In this document: piece after piece, positions 43,150-52,064 of the stretch | How positions within the stretch are numbered: position 1 is the stretch's first letter | How the letters are laid out: the number at the start of each line of letters is the position of its first letter | Source of the DNA: Rossellomorea pakistanensis | GTDB lineage: Bacteria > Bacillota > Bacilli > Bacillales > Bacillaceae_B | NCBI RefSeq assembly: GCF_016908495.1 | Contig: NZ_JAFBDZ010000006.1 | Span: 141,735-205,734, forward strand | Direction of reading: 5' to 3' | Length of the DNA stretch: 64,000 bases | The notes under the pieces: model-generated | What the model was told of the DNA's origin: nothing | What the model saw: only the letters and a program-made list of their open reading frames with translations | Databases searched by the model: none | Made by a program: the position numbers and the translations under genes

Positions 43150-43998
43150 ATGACAAATGCCAAAGAGAACCACGGGGTCGGAGCCTTTTTTAAGAAGCTG
43201 ATTCAGAAAATCATGGCTGCGGATCTACCAGGTTTAGCCGCACAACTTTCTTATTTCTTTCTATTGTCCCTTTTTCCGCTATTAATCTTTCTAGTCTCAT
43301 TATTACCATATCTCCCGTTTTCTCAAGAGGATATCCTAAACGTGATTCGAGGTTTTGCACCTGGTGAGACGATCACCTTAATTGAAGGGACGTTAGAGGA
43401 GATCTTAGAAAATCGTAACGGCGGGATTTTGTCCTTTAGTATCATAGCCACTATATGGTCAGCTTCTAATGGGATGAATGCGATTGTAAAATCATTTAAT
43501 CGTGCATATCAAGTCGAAGAGACCCGATCCTTTATCGTAATGAGATTAATGTCGATTGCTTTAACGATTGCGATGATTTTTGTATTCGTCATTGCCCTTT
43601 TACTACCGGTCTTTGGGAAACAAATCGGCGTATTTTTATTTTCACAAGCCGGATTCTCTGAGCAGTTCTTAGCAATTTGGAATGGGCTTCGCTTTACCAT
43701 AAGTCCAATCATCCTTTTTATTGTGTTTGTAGGACTTTACTTTTTTGCTCCAAGTAAAAAGATTAAATGCTTAAGTGCTTTTCCAGGAGCGGTATTTGCA
43801 ACATTCGGTTGGGTTTTTGTTTCACTTGCCTTTTCGTATTATGTTAGTAATTTCGGCAATTACTCTGCTACATATGGAAGTATAGGAGGAATTATCGTAC
43901 TAATGATATGGTTCTATCTATCGGGAATCATCCTGATGATTGGCGGTCAAATTAATGCGATTGTTCATATTAAAGATGATGATGGGGATTGTAAGTGA
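43150..43998 (+). CDS. yfkH: YfkH, YihY/BrkB-family membrane protein
   Basis: A 282-residue membrane protein with six predicted segments. Family motifs are LAAQLSYFFLLSLFPLLIFL near the N-terminus, the ATIWSASNGMNAIVKSFNRAY region, and the C-terminal YGSIGGIIVLMIWFYLSGII. ATG 43150 is preferred over 43147, which is only 2 bases from GAGGTG. It forms an operon with the preceding gene. It was once annotated as RNase BN, but no nuclease activity belongs to this family; its role is unknown. Confidence 0.9.
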   Translation: MTNAKENHGVGAFFKKLIQKIMAADLPGLAAQLSYFFLLSLFPLLIFLVSLLPYLPFSQEDILNVIRGFAPGETITLIEGTLEEILENRNGGILSFSIIATIWSASNGMNAIVKSFNRAYQVEETRSFIVMRLMSIALTIAMIFVFVIALLLPVFGKQIGVFLFSQAGFSEQFLAIWNGLRFTISPIILFIVFVGLYFFAPSKKIKCLSAFPGAVFATFGWVFVSLAFSYYVSNFGNYSATYGSIGGIIVLMIWFYLSGIILMIGGQINAIVHIKDDDGDCK

Positions 43999-44027
43999 AT
44001 AAAGCAGTATTCGTAAACCTTTTTGTT

Positions 44028-44054
44028 TTATTAGAAAAGGATGTTTTCTAATAA
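44028..44054. terminator. Stem-loop after yfkH
   Basis: An 11-bp perfect stem: TTATTAGAAAA (44028-44038) pairs with TTTTCTAATAA (44044-44054) across a 5-base loop. A T-run (44063-44068) follows 8 bases later. It probably ends the yfkH transcript. Confidence 0.6.
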
Positions 44055-44092
44055 GATGGCTGTTTTTTAAGAAACCAACTAACTCCTTTTCA

Positions 44093-44120
44093 AAAAACAA
44101 CAATTATTACGAAAAGAGTC
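44093..44120 (+). repeat. Truncated end of the 42492-42693 MITE-like element
   Basis: AAAACAACAATTATTACGAAAAGAGTC aligns with the right end of the larger element (AAACAACAATCTCTACGAAAAGAGCC) with few differences. Confidence 0.65.
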
Positions 44121-44238
44121 AAATAAAAAGATCCCTTTGAGCAGCAGATGAATTTTGTCTGTTGTTTTTTATGTTAAAGGATAATTCTCTTCTGCATAGA
44201 ATTATACAGTGAACCGTAATGGATGAAGAGGTGAATCT

Positions 44239-44565
44239 ATGAAAAGGAATCTCTATTTGATTTTAGCTGTACTCGGTGCTATTTGTCCCTACTATTACTT
44301 TATTCCGTTCATTTTTGAGAATGGTTTAGATGTTGAGCTTTTTGTCGATCAACTATTTGTAAATAAAATTTCTTCTTTCTTTGGAATGGATGTTATTGTA
44401 TCAATGCTCGTGTTAATAGCCTTTGTGTTATTTGAAGGGAAACGTATAGGAATGAGAAATTTAGGGGTTTACATGATTGCGACAGTAACGGTTGGGGTTT
44501 CATTTGGTCTTCCGTTGTTTCTTTATTTTAGGGAAAGGTATGTGCAAAAGATAAATGGAATATAG
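44239..44565 (+). CDS. DUF2834 membrane protein
   Basis: A 108-residue membrane protein with three predicted segments. The N-terminal LILAVLGAICPYYYFIPFI and the central FGMDVIVSMLVLIAFVLFEGKRIGM fit DUF2834. AGAGGTG precedes the ATG. Its function is unknown; the family is small and all-membrane. Confidence 0.82.
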   Translation: MKRNLYLILAVLGAICPYYYFIPFIFENGLDVELFVDQLFVNKISSFFGMDVIVSMLVLIAFVLFEGKRIGMRNLGVYMIATVTVGVSFGLPLFLYFRERYVQKINGI

Positions 44566-44657
44566 ATTTGATAGAATAATGGATAACAGTAAAAGCCAAT
44601 GAAAGTTATTTCGTACAGGATAATGAAAGAACTAGAGATGTAGAGCTAGTCATTTTT

Positions 44658-44726
44658 TGTCCGGAACCGCTACTAATTTGTCCGTAAAGCTAATTAATCT
44701 GTCCGATTTACCTGTTATATCGTCCG
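44658..44726. repeat. Four 21-bp-period TGTCCG repeats
   Basis: TGTCCG occurs at 44658, 44679 and 44700, and CGTCCG at 44721. All intervals are exactly 21 bases, two helical turns, while the intervening AT-rich bases differ. It is intergenic and non-coding. Confidence 0.9.
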
Positions 44727-44763
44727 CTCGACAATAAAAGATAAAATTCGACCATAATTCAAA

Positions 44764-44796
44764 AAGGCTGACACTAATAAAGATGGTGTCAGCTCT
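44764..44796 (-). terminator. Terminator downstream of the Spo0M-like gene
   Basis: GCTGACAC (44767-44774) pairs with GTGTCAGC (44786-44793). On the minus strand it is followed by CTTTTTG. It lies about 130 bases beyond the stop at 44924. Confidence 0.7.
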
Positions 44797-44923
44797 ATTG
44801 TGAGTTTATATAAATAGGTATCTAATGGAAGCCGTGTCTAGAGTGAGAAAAGTTCATATAGTGTAATCCTTGTAATCCCTAGTTTTAAGCGGAAGAATTA
44901 CTTAAAAGGAAATTTCCCTTCCA

Positions 44924-45430
44924 TTACTCAATAATTTCTATAACATCCTGGTCTCTGCTATCGACGCCTTCATTAAAGAAAAGCCTGGTCTTAAAATGGT
45001 ACGATATTTCTTTTGTTGAGAGCGGGAGATCGGATGGCAGCCTATACTTAAAAGATAGTTGATTCGTTTCCTCTGAATGAATGAATTTGGATGTTAAAAT
45101 ATTGATGGTGTCCATCACTTTTTCAATTCCGGTTGTTTGGTCTACCATTACCAAATCACATTCAATTCTTTTCAGCTTTTGTTCAATCACCCCGCCTTTG
45201 ATTAGGAAGTAACCCTGGATACATTCTCCTAAGCGGTACGTATTTTGTGGAAGAACAAGGTCTATTTTTGCCGCTCCAATTCCGATAATCGACATGTATT
45301 TTCTCAGCATCATTTTCTTTCGCCTCCATTTTTTATCAAGAAGTTTTTCTATTTTTTCTATTTGTGTTTGATCATTTAGCAGCTCTTCTTTGTTTTTTAA
45401 ACTAGCCAACGTTCCTTTTTCTTCTTTCAA
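44924..45430 (-). CDS. Short Spo0M-like (arrestin-fold) protein under a Mn riboswitch
   Basis: A 168-residue protein whose C-terminal 120 residues (IGIGAAKIDLVLPQNTYRLG, GGVIEQKLKRIECDLV) align with the N-terminal arrestin-like half of Spo0M, including the paralogue at 51197-51874. The N-terminal 40 residues are a charged helix absent from Spo0M. TTG 45430 with AAAGGAAG about 11 bases upstream is the likely start; an internal ATG at 45313 (MMLRKYMSII) is an alternative that gives a plain Spo0M N-terminus. It lies directly downstream of a yybP-ykoY riboswitch, so expression is predicted to rise with manganese. The role is unknown. Confidence 0.78.
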   Translation of the reverse strand: MKEEKGTLASLKNKEELLNDQTQIEKIEKLLDKKWRRKKMMLRKYMSIIGIGAAKIDLVLPQNTYRLGECIQGYFLIKGGVIEQKLKRIECDLVMVDQTTGIEKVMDTINILTSKFIHSEETNQLSFKYRLPSDLPLSTKEISYHFKTRLFFNEGVDSRDQDVIEIIE

Positions 45431-45481
45431 GTTTTGGTCTTCCTTTCTATCTTAGAAGATTGTGAAGTACATCTTAAGATG

Positions 45482-45516
45482 AAAAAAACCTTTACCAACA
45501 TGGGTAAAGGTTTTTT
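45482..45516 (-). terminator. Expression-platform terminator of the Mn riboswitch
   Basis: AAAACCTTTACC (ending 45496) pairs with GGTAAAGGTTTT (from 45503). On the minus strand it ends in TTTTTTT. It shares the CCTTTACC/GGTAAAGG sequence with the adjacent aptamer stem (45527-45552), so the two can exchange strands. Confidence 0.8.
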
Positions 45517-45526
45517 CTATAAAATA

Positions 45527-45640
45527 AGACCTTTACCAATTGGTAAAGGTCTGGCTAACAACGGATTGTTGTCAATAAAGCCGAGAGTATAAGACTCCGA
45601 AATGACGACTTTATTGTAAAAGCTACTCCCCTTTAGGAGA
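45527..45640 (-). ncRNA. yybP-ykoY manganese riboswitch
   Basis: Read on the minus strand from 45640: AAAGGGGAGTAGC, then AAAGTCGTCATTTC, a short GAGTCTTATACTC hairpin, GGCTTTATTGACAAC, CCGTTGTTAGCCAGACC, and a closing CCTTTACC/GGTAAAGG hairpin (45527-45552). These blocks and their order are the conserved core of the yybP-ykoY family, which binds Mn2+. A terminator follows at 45482-45516 and then the Spo0M-like gene. Family members normally control Mn exporters or TerC-type membrane proteins, so this target is unusual. Confidence 0.93.
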
Positions 45641-45848
45641 ACGATTATTCATCTTTAACAACATCATAAATGATACCCTATTTCTTTGTCAATCAATATC
45701 TTATTCTCAAAAATAATTCCTAGAAGTAGGGGAGAACCTCAATCTTTCATACTAAAAACCTATATTTTAATATATAGTAATTATTTACCTTTTTATCCTG
45801 ATTATCACAGATATAATAAAGATTGAAAAAAAGGAAGGAGTGGCTATT

Positions 45849-46304
45849 TTGAAAACAAAAAAAATCTTTTATTGGATGATCCCGATTTTGATCATTGTTT
45901 TCTTAGGGAGTCCTTTTTATGCTGCAGATCAAAAAGAAGCTTCTGAAGTCAAACAAACCTCTCCCTTAAAGGGGCAATTCTACTTAGAAGAAACAGTGAA
46001 AATTTATGTGCCATCAACCTATGATATGGATGAACCCATTGATAATACACCTTATGTGAATGAGACATTGGCAAAATTCTCGGAAATGTTTGGTGGAGCC
46101 ACTGCCATTGATGGGACTGGATCATGGCTATCTGATGATAATGAGTTGGTTAAGGAGAAAGTTACAATTGTCTACAGTTTTGCTGAAGATTTGAATAAGA
46201 AAAATCTTAAAGAAGTAGTGAATTATGCAAGGTATTTGAAAAAAGAGATGAAGCAGTCTTCTGTTTCAATTGAAGTGAACGGGAAAATGTTCTTTATTGA
46301 ATAA
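45849..46304 (+). CDS. Secreted protein of unknown function, DUF3574-like
   Basis: A 151-residue protein with a signal peptide (KIFYWMIPILIIVFLGSPFYA). TTG 45849 lies 8 bases after AAGGAAGGAGTGG, whereas the GTG at 45840 is inside that site. The mature part contains VKIYVPSTYDM, a conserved-looking MFGGATAIDGTGSWLSDDNE and TIVYSFAEDL. This order resembles the DUF3574 and related small secreted proteins, but the match is not certain. A stem-loop with TCTTATTT follows. Confidence 0.6.
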   Translation: MKTKKIFYWMIPILIIVFLGSPFYAADQKEASEVKQTSPLKGQFYLEETVKIYVPSTYDMDEPIDNTPYVNETLAKFSEMFGGATAIDGTGSWLSDDNELVKEKVTIVYSFAEDLNKKNLKEVVNYARYLKKEMKQSSVSIEVNGKMFFIE

Positions 46305-46314
46305 TAGAAAAATG

Positions 46315-46376
46315 GTGACTCAGAAAGAGATCGGTAACCATATGGATATAGATACTCATTTGAGTCACTCTTATTT
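46315..46376. terminator. Shared stem-loop between convergent genes
   Basis: GTGACTCA (46315-46322) pairs with TGAGTCAC (46361-46368), followed by TCTTATTT on the plus strand. It separates the secreted protein gene from the convergent sspH. Confidence 0.6.
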
Positions 46377-46380
46377 GCGA

Positions 46381-46566
46381 TTATTGTTGATGTTCTTTTA
46401 GCTGTGCAAGAGGAACATCTTGCTCATTCGCAGGTTGATCAAGTGGATAAATCCTGGCTGTTTCATTGTGATCATCGACATTTTGGATATAGATCGGTAC
46501 CTCATTGTAGGTAACGTTAGCCATTACCGGTGAACTGGCAATCTCTTGTGCGCGTTGTTTGTTCAT
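46381..46566 (-). CDS. sspH: SspH-type small acid-soluble spore protein
   Basis: A 61-residue spore protein. MNKQRAQEIASSPVMANVTY, PIYIQNVD and ETARIYPLDQP are the H-type SASP signature. It is packed into the developing spore. GGAGGT lies 7 bases before ATG 46566 and a SigmaG-type promoter lies about 40 bases upstream, consistent with forespore expression. Confidence 0.93.
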   Translation of the reverse strand: MNKQRAQEIASSPVMANVTYNEVPIYIQNVDDHNETARIYPLDQPANEQDVPLAQLKEHQQ

Positions 46567-46601
46567 CAAAAAGACCTCCTTCTGAGATATGTAAACAGTT
46601 A

Positions 46602-46631
46602 TAATATGTACTTCAAATGATGAAAGTATTC
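46602..46631 (-). promoter_or_regulatory. SigmaG forespore promoter of sspH
   Basis: On the minus strand GAATA (46631-46627) and CATATTA (46608-46602) are separated by 18 bases, fitting the SigmaG consensus GHATR-N18-CATNHTA. Confidence 0.8.
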
Positions 46632-46973
46632 AACTAGTTAAATCCAATTTTTAGTACAAACTAATAATACCAAGTGTCAAAATGGTATTAGGCAATTTCA
46701 TATAATGGAGGTTTGGTTTGATGGTCTTAGATGATCAAAGGATTAAAGAAATTATTTGACATCGCTATCCATTCCTTTACCTAACTCGTAATCTATTAAT
46801 AAATTCGAATTAAGGTATATACCTATAAATGATATACACCCTCATATGATAAACATCCAAAATGACAAAAATTAGTCTATTATCAAGGTCCTTCTTAATA
46901 GAGTTGCATATAATATCGGACAAGTGGCATATGTTGAGCTGCTTAAATATTATATAGAGAAGGGTTAAGGGCA
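46632..46973. other. Intergenic between sspH and ArsB-like permease
   Basis: It contains TATAATGGAGG and an 11-codon ORF (ATG 46722, MVLDDQRIKEII), possibly a gene remnant or leader, and an AT-rich stretch before the permease. No larger gene is seen. Confidence 0.4.
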
Positions 46974-48329
46974 ATGAATGTTGACATCTTGATTTCCGTT
47001 TTAGTTTTCCTAATGACAACGTTGGTTATATTTTGGCGGCCAAATGGAATCAATGAAGCGTGGCCAGCTTCGTTTGGTGCGGCAATTATTTTATTAACTG
47101 GGGTCGTATCACAAGCTGATTTGATAGACATTACTCATAAAATTGGTGGCGCGTCCATTACGATTATTGCCACAATTGTTATGGCTGTAATATTAGAAAG
47201 CTTTGGGTTTTTCCACTGGGCAGCTGCACGACTTGCTGTATTAGCTAAAGGGTCAGGCTATCGTTTATATTGGTATATTCAGTTGTTGTGCTTTTTGATG
47301 ACTCTATTATTTAATAATGACGGCAGTATCCTAATCACGACTCCGATTTTAATTTTACTCTTGAAAAATCTACGATTAAAACCTCATCAACAAATTCCAT
47401 ACTTATTAACCGGTGCCCTTATAGCAACGGCTTCAAGTACTCCTATCGGGGTTAGTAACATTGTGAACTTAATTGCATTGAAAATTGTTCATATGTCCTT
47501 GTATATGCATACTGCGATGATGTTTGTACCAGCAATGGCAGGGTTGTTGTTTATGTCCTGGTTCATGTTTATATTAGTAAAAAAGAAACTACCAAAACGA
47601 CTCCCAAATTCAGCCTATGATATTGAACAAATATTTTTCACAAAAAACTTTCACCCCTTGAAGGGAAGGATCTCGGTTGAAACCAAAAAACAACGAACTC
47701 ATTTCATGCTAAAAATAATTCTGTTTGTCTTTTTCGTGCGATGTTCACTTTTTATTTCATCCTTCTTTTCTATTCCAATCGAAATTGTAGCTGTACTTGG
47801 GTCACTCGTTTTACTTATAGGGAGATGGTACCACCTTCGTACAAATCCTATTGATATATTGAAAAAAACACCGTGGCATATACTGATATTTGCTTTTTCT
47901 ATGTATGTCATCATATATGGCCTCCATAATTCCGGATTAACCGATCTTCTCTTGCAAATAAGTGAGCCGATTGCAGAGCAAGGATTATTTGAAGCAACCT
48001 TTCTAATGGGTGGATTGATCTCTGTTTTATCCAACCTTTTTAATAACCATCCGGCCTTATTGATAGGTACGATTACCTTAACAGAAATGAATCTCGATCC
48101 CATTACATTAAAGACTATGTATCTTGCCAGTATTGTTGGAAGCGACATCGGTTCATTGCTATTGCCTGTAGGAACCTTGGCCTCCTTAATATGGATGCAT
48201 ATCTTAAGGGAAAATAAGATTAAAGTGAAATGGGAAGATTATTTAAGCATATCGTTAATTGCCGTTCCATTAACCTTATTTGTAACATTATTTTTGTTAT
48301 ACTTTTGGGTGCAACTTTTCTTTGGTTAA
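46974..48329 (+). CDS. ArsB/SLC13-type permease
   Basis: A 451-residue membrane protein with about eleven membrane segments. Characteristic regions are RPNGINEAWPASFGA, LFNNDGSILITTPILILLL, SSTPIGVSNIVNLIAL and LFNNHPALLIGTITL, the paired re-entrant motifs of the arsenite/ion-transporter superfamily. ArsB members expel arsenite; other members carry different anions. No arsR or arsC gene is adjacent, so the substrate is open. AAGGG precedes the ATG. Confidence 0.85.
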   Translation: MNVDILISVLVFLMTTLVIFWRPNGINEAWPASFGAAIILLTGVVSQADLIDITHKIGGASITIIATIVMAVILESFGFFHWAAARLAVLAKGSGYRLYWYIQLLCFLMTLLFNNDGSILITTPILILLLKNLRLKPHQQIPYLLTGALIATASSTPIGVSNIVNLIALKIVHMSLYMHTAMMFVPAMAGLLFMSWFMFILVKKKLPKRLPNSAYDIEQIFFTKNFHPLKGRISVETKKQRTHFMLKIILFVFFVRCSLFISSFFSIPIEIVAVLGSLVLLIGRWYHLRTNPIDILKKTPWHILIFAFSMYVIIYGLHNSGLTDLLLQISEPIAEQGLFEATFLMGGLISVLSNLFNNHPALLIGTITLTEMNLDPITLKTMYLASIVGSDIGSLLLPVGTLASLIWMHILRENKIKVKWEDYLSISLIAVPLTLFVTLFLLYFWVQLFFG

Positions 48330-48378
48330 TCTTAGCTAAACAAACACTTTTCCTAATCGAAGAAGGACTTTCAACTGT

Positions 48379-50529
48379 TTATTGAGTAGGCTGTTCAAAT
48401 GATGCCTTTAAGACATCGTTTTCCTCTAATTCTCTATTAGCCTTGATGCTTTGCTCCATTAAGAAGCCTGAGCCTTCTATTTTGAGAGTTAGATTGGTGA
48501 GGCTAGCTACTTTTGAAACATCACGTATAGACCATCCAGTCATATCTGGAATGGTTAATTGATCGTTTGTTGTTAAGATCACTTTTTCATTAGGTAGAAG
48601 CTTTGTTCCCTTCTTAGACGATTGTTTCATTATCATGTCACCAGTACCTAGGATAATAGGAGTGAAGCCCTTTTCTATCAAAATTTTTCTAGCATTGGAG
48701 ACGGTTTCACCTTTAAGAGAAGGGACCATTTCTGATTGGACTTTTGGAGTCTCCTTACTTTGAACTTTTCTATATTTTAAGCTCTTCTCCATAATAGGAT
48801 TAAATAATTTGGCTACAGGAACAGATCCAATTTCAGATGGAGGTAATTCTGGTTGTTGAATTCCTACATATACTACGACTTCAGGATCATCGGCAGGAGC
48901 CATACCGATAAAAGAAAAAAGATAATTTTCTCGACCTGTTAAGTAACCTCCTCCATCAGGGTTTGAAATTTGAGCTGTACCAGATTTACCGGCTACCTGA
49001 ACATTGGGAATATTAAATAGTTGTCCTGTTCCTTTAGCTGATGAAACCGTTGTGGCTAAGTATTGGCGTGTTAATCTCGCTGCTTCTTTTGAAATTGGCG
49101 TGCCTACTACTTTCGGTTCAAATTGCTTAATAACAGCCTTTGTTGATGAATTCACGATTTCTGAAATGATTTGTGGCTTCATCATGTTTCCATCATTTGC
49201 AATAGCTGAAATCGCTTGAATCATTTGGAGGGCTGTAACCGTCGAGCCTTGACCAAAGATAGTCGTGACTTTTTCAATCGGATAGTCATATAAAATCTTG
49301 CCTAAAGCTTCATTAGGGAGGTCAATTCCTACTTTTTTTCCGAATTGAAAGGCACCTAGATACTCTTTATACCGCTCTACACCTATGAGTTGAAGGAGGT
49401 TAGCAAAAGCAACATTGGAGGATCTTTGTACTCCTTCTAAAAATGTGACAGTCCCCCAGCCAGCCCCGTTATTCCAGTCTTTAATCGGATTCGGATAGCC
49501 CGAAACAAAATATTTACCAGATTGATAGGTAGCATTGGGGTTAAAAGAATGACTATCAACAGCAGCCGCTAAAGAGAACGCTTTCATAGTGGAACCAGGT
49601 TCAAAGCTGGATTCCACTATAAAGTTGTTCCAATTATGATCGAGTCCATCGAGATTTTCATTGAAAGTAGGTCTCTGACCCATAGCAAGAATTTCACCTG
49701 TTTTAGGATTTGAAACAATTGAAAACATCTGTTTAGGCTGATATTCTTTTTCAACCTTGTCTAAGGTTTCTTCCATATATACCTGAATCTTTTTATCAAT
49801 GGACAAATGGACATCGTTTCCATTTTGAGGCGGTGTAACATGCTTTTTTCCATTTGGAAGCAAGTACCCCCAAACATCACTATTAAAATTTACCTGTCCA
49901 TCTTTTCCTGCTAAGACGGCATTTAAACTCTTTTCAATTCCTAACATCCCTATTTGCTTGGTGCCATTTTTTGTTTCCAGGTTCTGCGTAAATCCAATTA
50001 AGTGTGAAGCAAAGTACCCATTAGGATAATTTCTTTTAGGCTCCTTAATAAACGTGAGACCAGGAAGGTTTTCTTTTTCTATTTTTCTTTTTAATTGATC
50101 GGAAATGCCCTGTCCTGCGATACCAAATTCGATTTGAAAAACATGCTTTTGAGATAATCTTTCCAAAATCTCTTTTTTACTCATATCAAGATACTTTGAT
50201 AATATCGTTGCCGTGCGTTTAGGATCTTTGACATGGAGGGGATTATGGGGATCGAAGGTTACGGTGGGATCTAAAATGGCCGTTAATTTGTAGGAATACC
50301 CGTCTTCCGCGATAATGATATTGTTTTGATCGTATATAGTCCCTCTGCTTGATTCAATGATGTCGTTCTTTCGATATTTCTTTTCTGCTTCTGTAAGTAA
50401 ATTTCTTCCTTCAGCCTCTCGCGTAATTTGAATGGATAGAAAACGAATAAATACAATAAAAAAAAGTAGTGCAAAGAGGAAAAATAAAATGGTTCCATTC
50501 ATCCTCATCATGTGTCTATTAGATTTCAT
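48379..50529 (-). CDS. PASTA-domain class B penicillin-binding protein
   Basis: A 716-residue transpeptidase. One N-terminal membrane anchor (ILFFLFALLFFIVFIRFL), a PBP dimer domain, and the transpeptidase domain with Ser313 in EPGSTMK, SSN (QRSSNVAF) and KSGT (AGKSGTAQ). Two PASTA repeats follow: VPSLKGETVSNARKIL and IPDMTGWSIRDVSKVA. This is the PBP2B/SpoVD architecture, but the gene stands alone outside the division cluster, so it is probably an extra copy. It could serve sporulation or beta-lactam tolerance; neither is shown by the sequence. Confidence 0.93.
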   Translation of the reverse strand: MKSNRHMMRMNGTILFFLFALLFFIVFIRFLSIQITREAEGRNLLTEAEKKYRKNDIIESSRGTIYDQNNIIIAEDGYSYKLTAILDPTVTFDPHNPLHVKDPKRTATILSKYLDMSKKEILERLSQKHVFQIEFGIAGQGISDQLKRKIEKENLPGLTFIKEPKRNYPNGYFASHLIGFTQNLETKNGTKQIGMLGIEKSLNAVLAGKDGQVNFNSDVWGYLLPNGKKHVTPPQNGNDVHLSIDKKIQVYMEETLDKVEKEYQPKQMFSIVSNPKTGEILAMGQRPTFNENLDGLDHNWNNFIVESSFEPGSTMKAFSLAAAVDSHSFNPNATYQSGKYFVSGYPNPIKDWNNGAGWGTVTFLEGVQRSSNVAFANLLQLIGVERYKEYLGAFQFGKKVGIDLPNEALGKILYDYPIEKVTTIFGQGSTVTALQMIQAISAIANDGNMMKPQIISEIVNSSTKAVIKQFEPKVVGTPISKEAARLTRQYLATTVSSAKGTGQLFNIPNVQVAGKSGTAQISNPDGGGYLTGRENYLFSFIGMAPADDPEVVVYVGIQQPELPPSEIGSVPVAKLFNPIMEKSLKYRKVQSKETPKVQSEMVPSLKGETVSNARKILIEKGFTPIILGTGDMIMKQSSKKGTKLLPNEKVILTTNDQLTIPDMTGWSIRDVSKVASLTNLTLKIEGSGFLMEQSIKANRELEENDVLKASFEQPTQ

Positions 50530-51196
50530 TATTCAACAACCTACCTTAATTAGCATTTTTCCAAATTGTATTGTAACTTAAAAACCGAAGAAAAATTTTC
50601 CTTTTTTGATAAAAGGTTCTAAATGACTAACTATTTTTTCGCTATCATCAAAAAAATGTAAAAAGTATGAACATTTATTCATAGATATCGAATCGTGTCG
50701 AAATAGGTCGGAATTCTCAAGTAAGAATGAAGGGGGAGGGAAAAGATCAACTCAGATAAGTGGGGAGTAGGAAATTCCGAAAATAATTTTTTATGTTTTG
50801 CTTTCGGTTCATCAGTAGATAATGCTTATTCAAGTGAAAAGAAGAAAAAAATCCAACTGTTAGTAGAGGACATAGAATGATAGAAAGGATAAACAGGAAT
50901 GGTATGAAGGGGAATATCAGGATTGTTGGTTGATCGAATTTACTCCTGTAAGCCAACGAATTTAGGGAGAATGATAGAAACCAAGGAATATTTAACTTAA
51001 ATACTAGGGGCTGTCCAAAACCAAGGAGTCAGGAACCACTACTTATGTATATGGATATTTCTCAGCGGTTCCGTACCTCATATGGACGCCAAAGTCTAAA
51101 GTCTATAGCACACTATCGATAATTTGTTCAAATCGATCACTTACATGGCGTCGATTATGGATGATTTCTTTATTTTTAAACGTAACATAGCCTCTA
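50530..51196. other. Intergenic, structured but no gene
   Basis: About 665 bases. From 51007 the text GGGGCTGTCCAAAACCAAGG and the inverted GGAACC/GGTTCC pair (about 51033 and 51080) suggest a decayed repeat element. A 69-codon minus ORF (50747-50956) has no ribosome site and is rejected. Confidence 0.45.
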
Positions 51197-51874
51197 TTAA
51201 TTTTTCTTGAATGGAGGCAAATGCGCCTTTACTCTTCTTATCCACTTCAAAGTTTCTTCCTCACCCTCTAGGATATAAACCTCAAGTTCATCAAGCTTGT
51301 TTATGTATTTCCCAAAAGTAGGGAGGAATTCGAACTGTTGAACATAAGGTTTACTTGTTTTAATGTATACAGGGGCCTCTTGGTTCTCCATTTGTCTAAA
51401 TTTAAAGCCAATAATCTTGATCGCATCAATAATATTTTCATGCGTTTCCGTTGGCTCAACAGAGATATAATCCTTGTCCTTTAAATCTACCGCATTTTTG
51501 ATGTCGACATCCGTATCAATCCAAACAGGCGGCACATTTTGACCTGTCCCTGGATGTTTCATTGTCATAGGAGTATCTAGTGGTACTCTGAAAGAAAACT
51601 CAATTTCCTTACGTTCCCCTTCAGAGATGGTAAACGGCTCATTCACTTTATGTGAATAAACTACTGTATTCGTAAGACGATCACTTCCTTCATGTCCATA
51701 TAAAGTCATTAAATGAAGATTGATCGCTTCAATCTTTTGTTCAGTAGCTCCACCTGTAATCTCTACTACTCCTTCAAGGGTTTCTCCTTGTGTAATGTAA
51801 TGATTCTTTACTTTGGTATCAACCTTCGCTGAACCGAATCCAACACTAGCAATAACCTTCTTGAAAATTGACAT
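51197..51874 (-). CDS. spo0M: Spo0M, sporulation-control arrestin-like protein
   Basis: A 225-residue protein of the Spo0M family. KVIASVGFGSAKVDTKVKNH, the GGATEQKIEAINLHLM strand pair, SFRVPLDTPMT, and the C-terminal FEFLPTFGKYINKLDELEVY are diagnostic. It is somewhat shorter than B. subtilis Spo0M (about 258). Spo0M affects the onset of sporulation and cytoskeleton links by an unclear mechanism. A shorter paralogue with the N-terminal half lies at 44924-45430 under a Mn riboswitch. Confidence 0.9.
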   Translation of the reverse strand: MSIFKKVIASVGFGSAKVDTKVKNHYITQGETLEGVVEITGGATEQKIEAINLHLMTLYGHEGSDRLTNTVVYSHKVNEPFTISEGERKEIEFSFRVPLDTPMTMKHPGTGQNVPPVWIDTDVDIKNAVDLKDKDYISVEPTETHENIIDAIKIIGFKFRQMENQEAPVYIKTSKPYVQQFEFLPTFGKYINKLDELEVYILEGEEETLKWIRRVKAHLPPFKKN

Positions 51875-51982
51875 TCTTTCATCACCTCAAAAAATTTGTT
51901 GAATCAGAATTAATCGAAACATTATTTATTCAATTAGATAAAAAGTTTTAGAGATTAATATAATTTAACCTGAATATGTTGT

Positions 51983-52028
51983 AAAAAAGTATTAATAAGT
52001 GTAATATTACACTTATTAATACTTTTTT
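51983..52028. repeat. 46-bp perfect palindrome between spo0M and DUF3139 gene
   Basis: The 23 bases 51983-52005 (AAAAAAGTATTAATAAGTG..) are followed with no spacer by their exact reverse complement, ending in six T. As RNA from either strand it would form a long hairpin ending in a U-run, so it may be a bidirectional terminator. It lies between divergent starts, where no terminator is expected. Confidence 0.9.
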
Positions 52029-52064
52029 GAATTTTTTGTTTTGTCAGGAAGGGAGAGTTAATAA

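Noticed and set aside
50747..50956. 69-codon minus-strand hydrophobic ORF
   Set aside because: No ribosome site is present. Hydrophobic ORFs are common by chance in AT-rich intergenic DNA.
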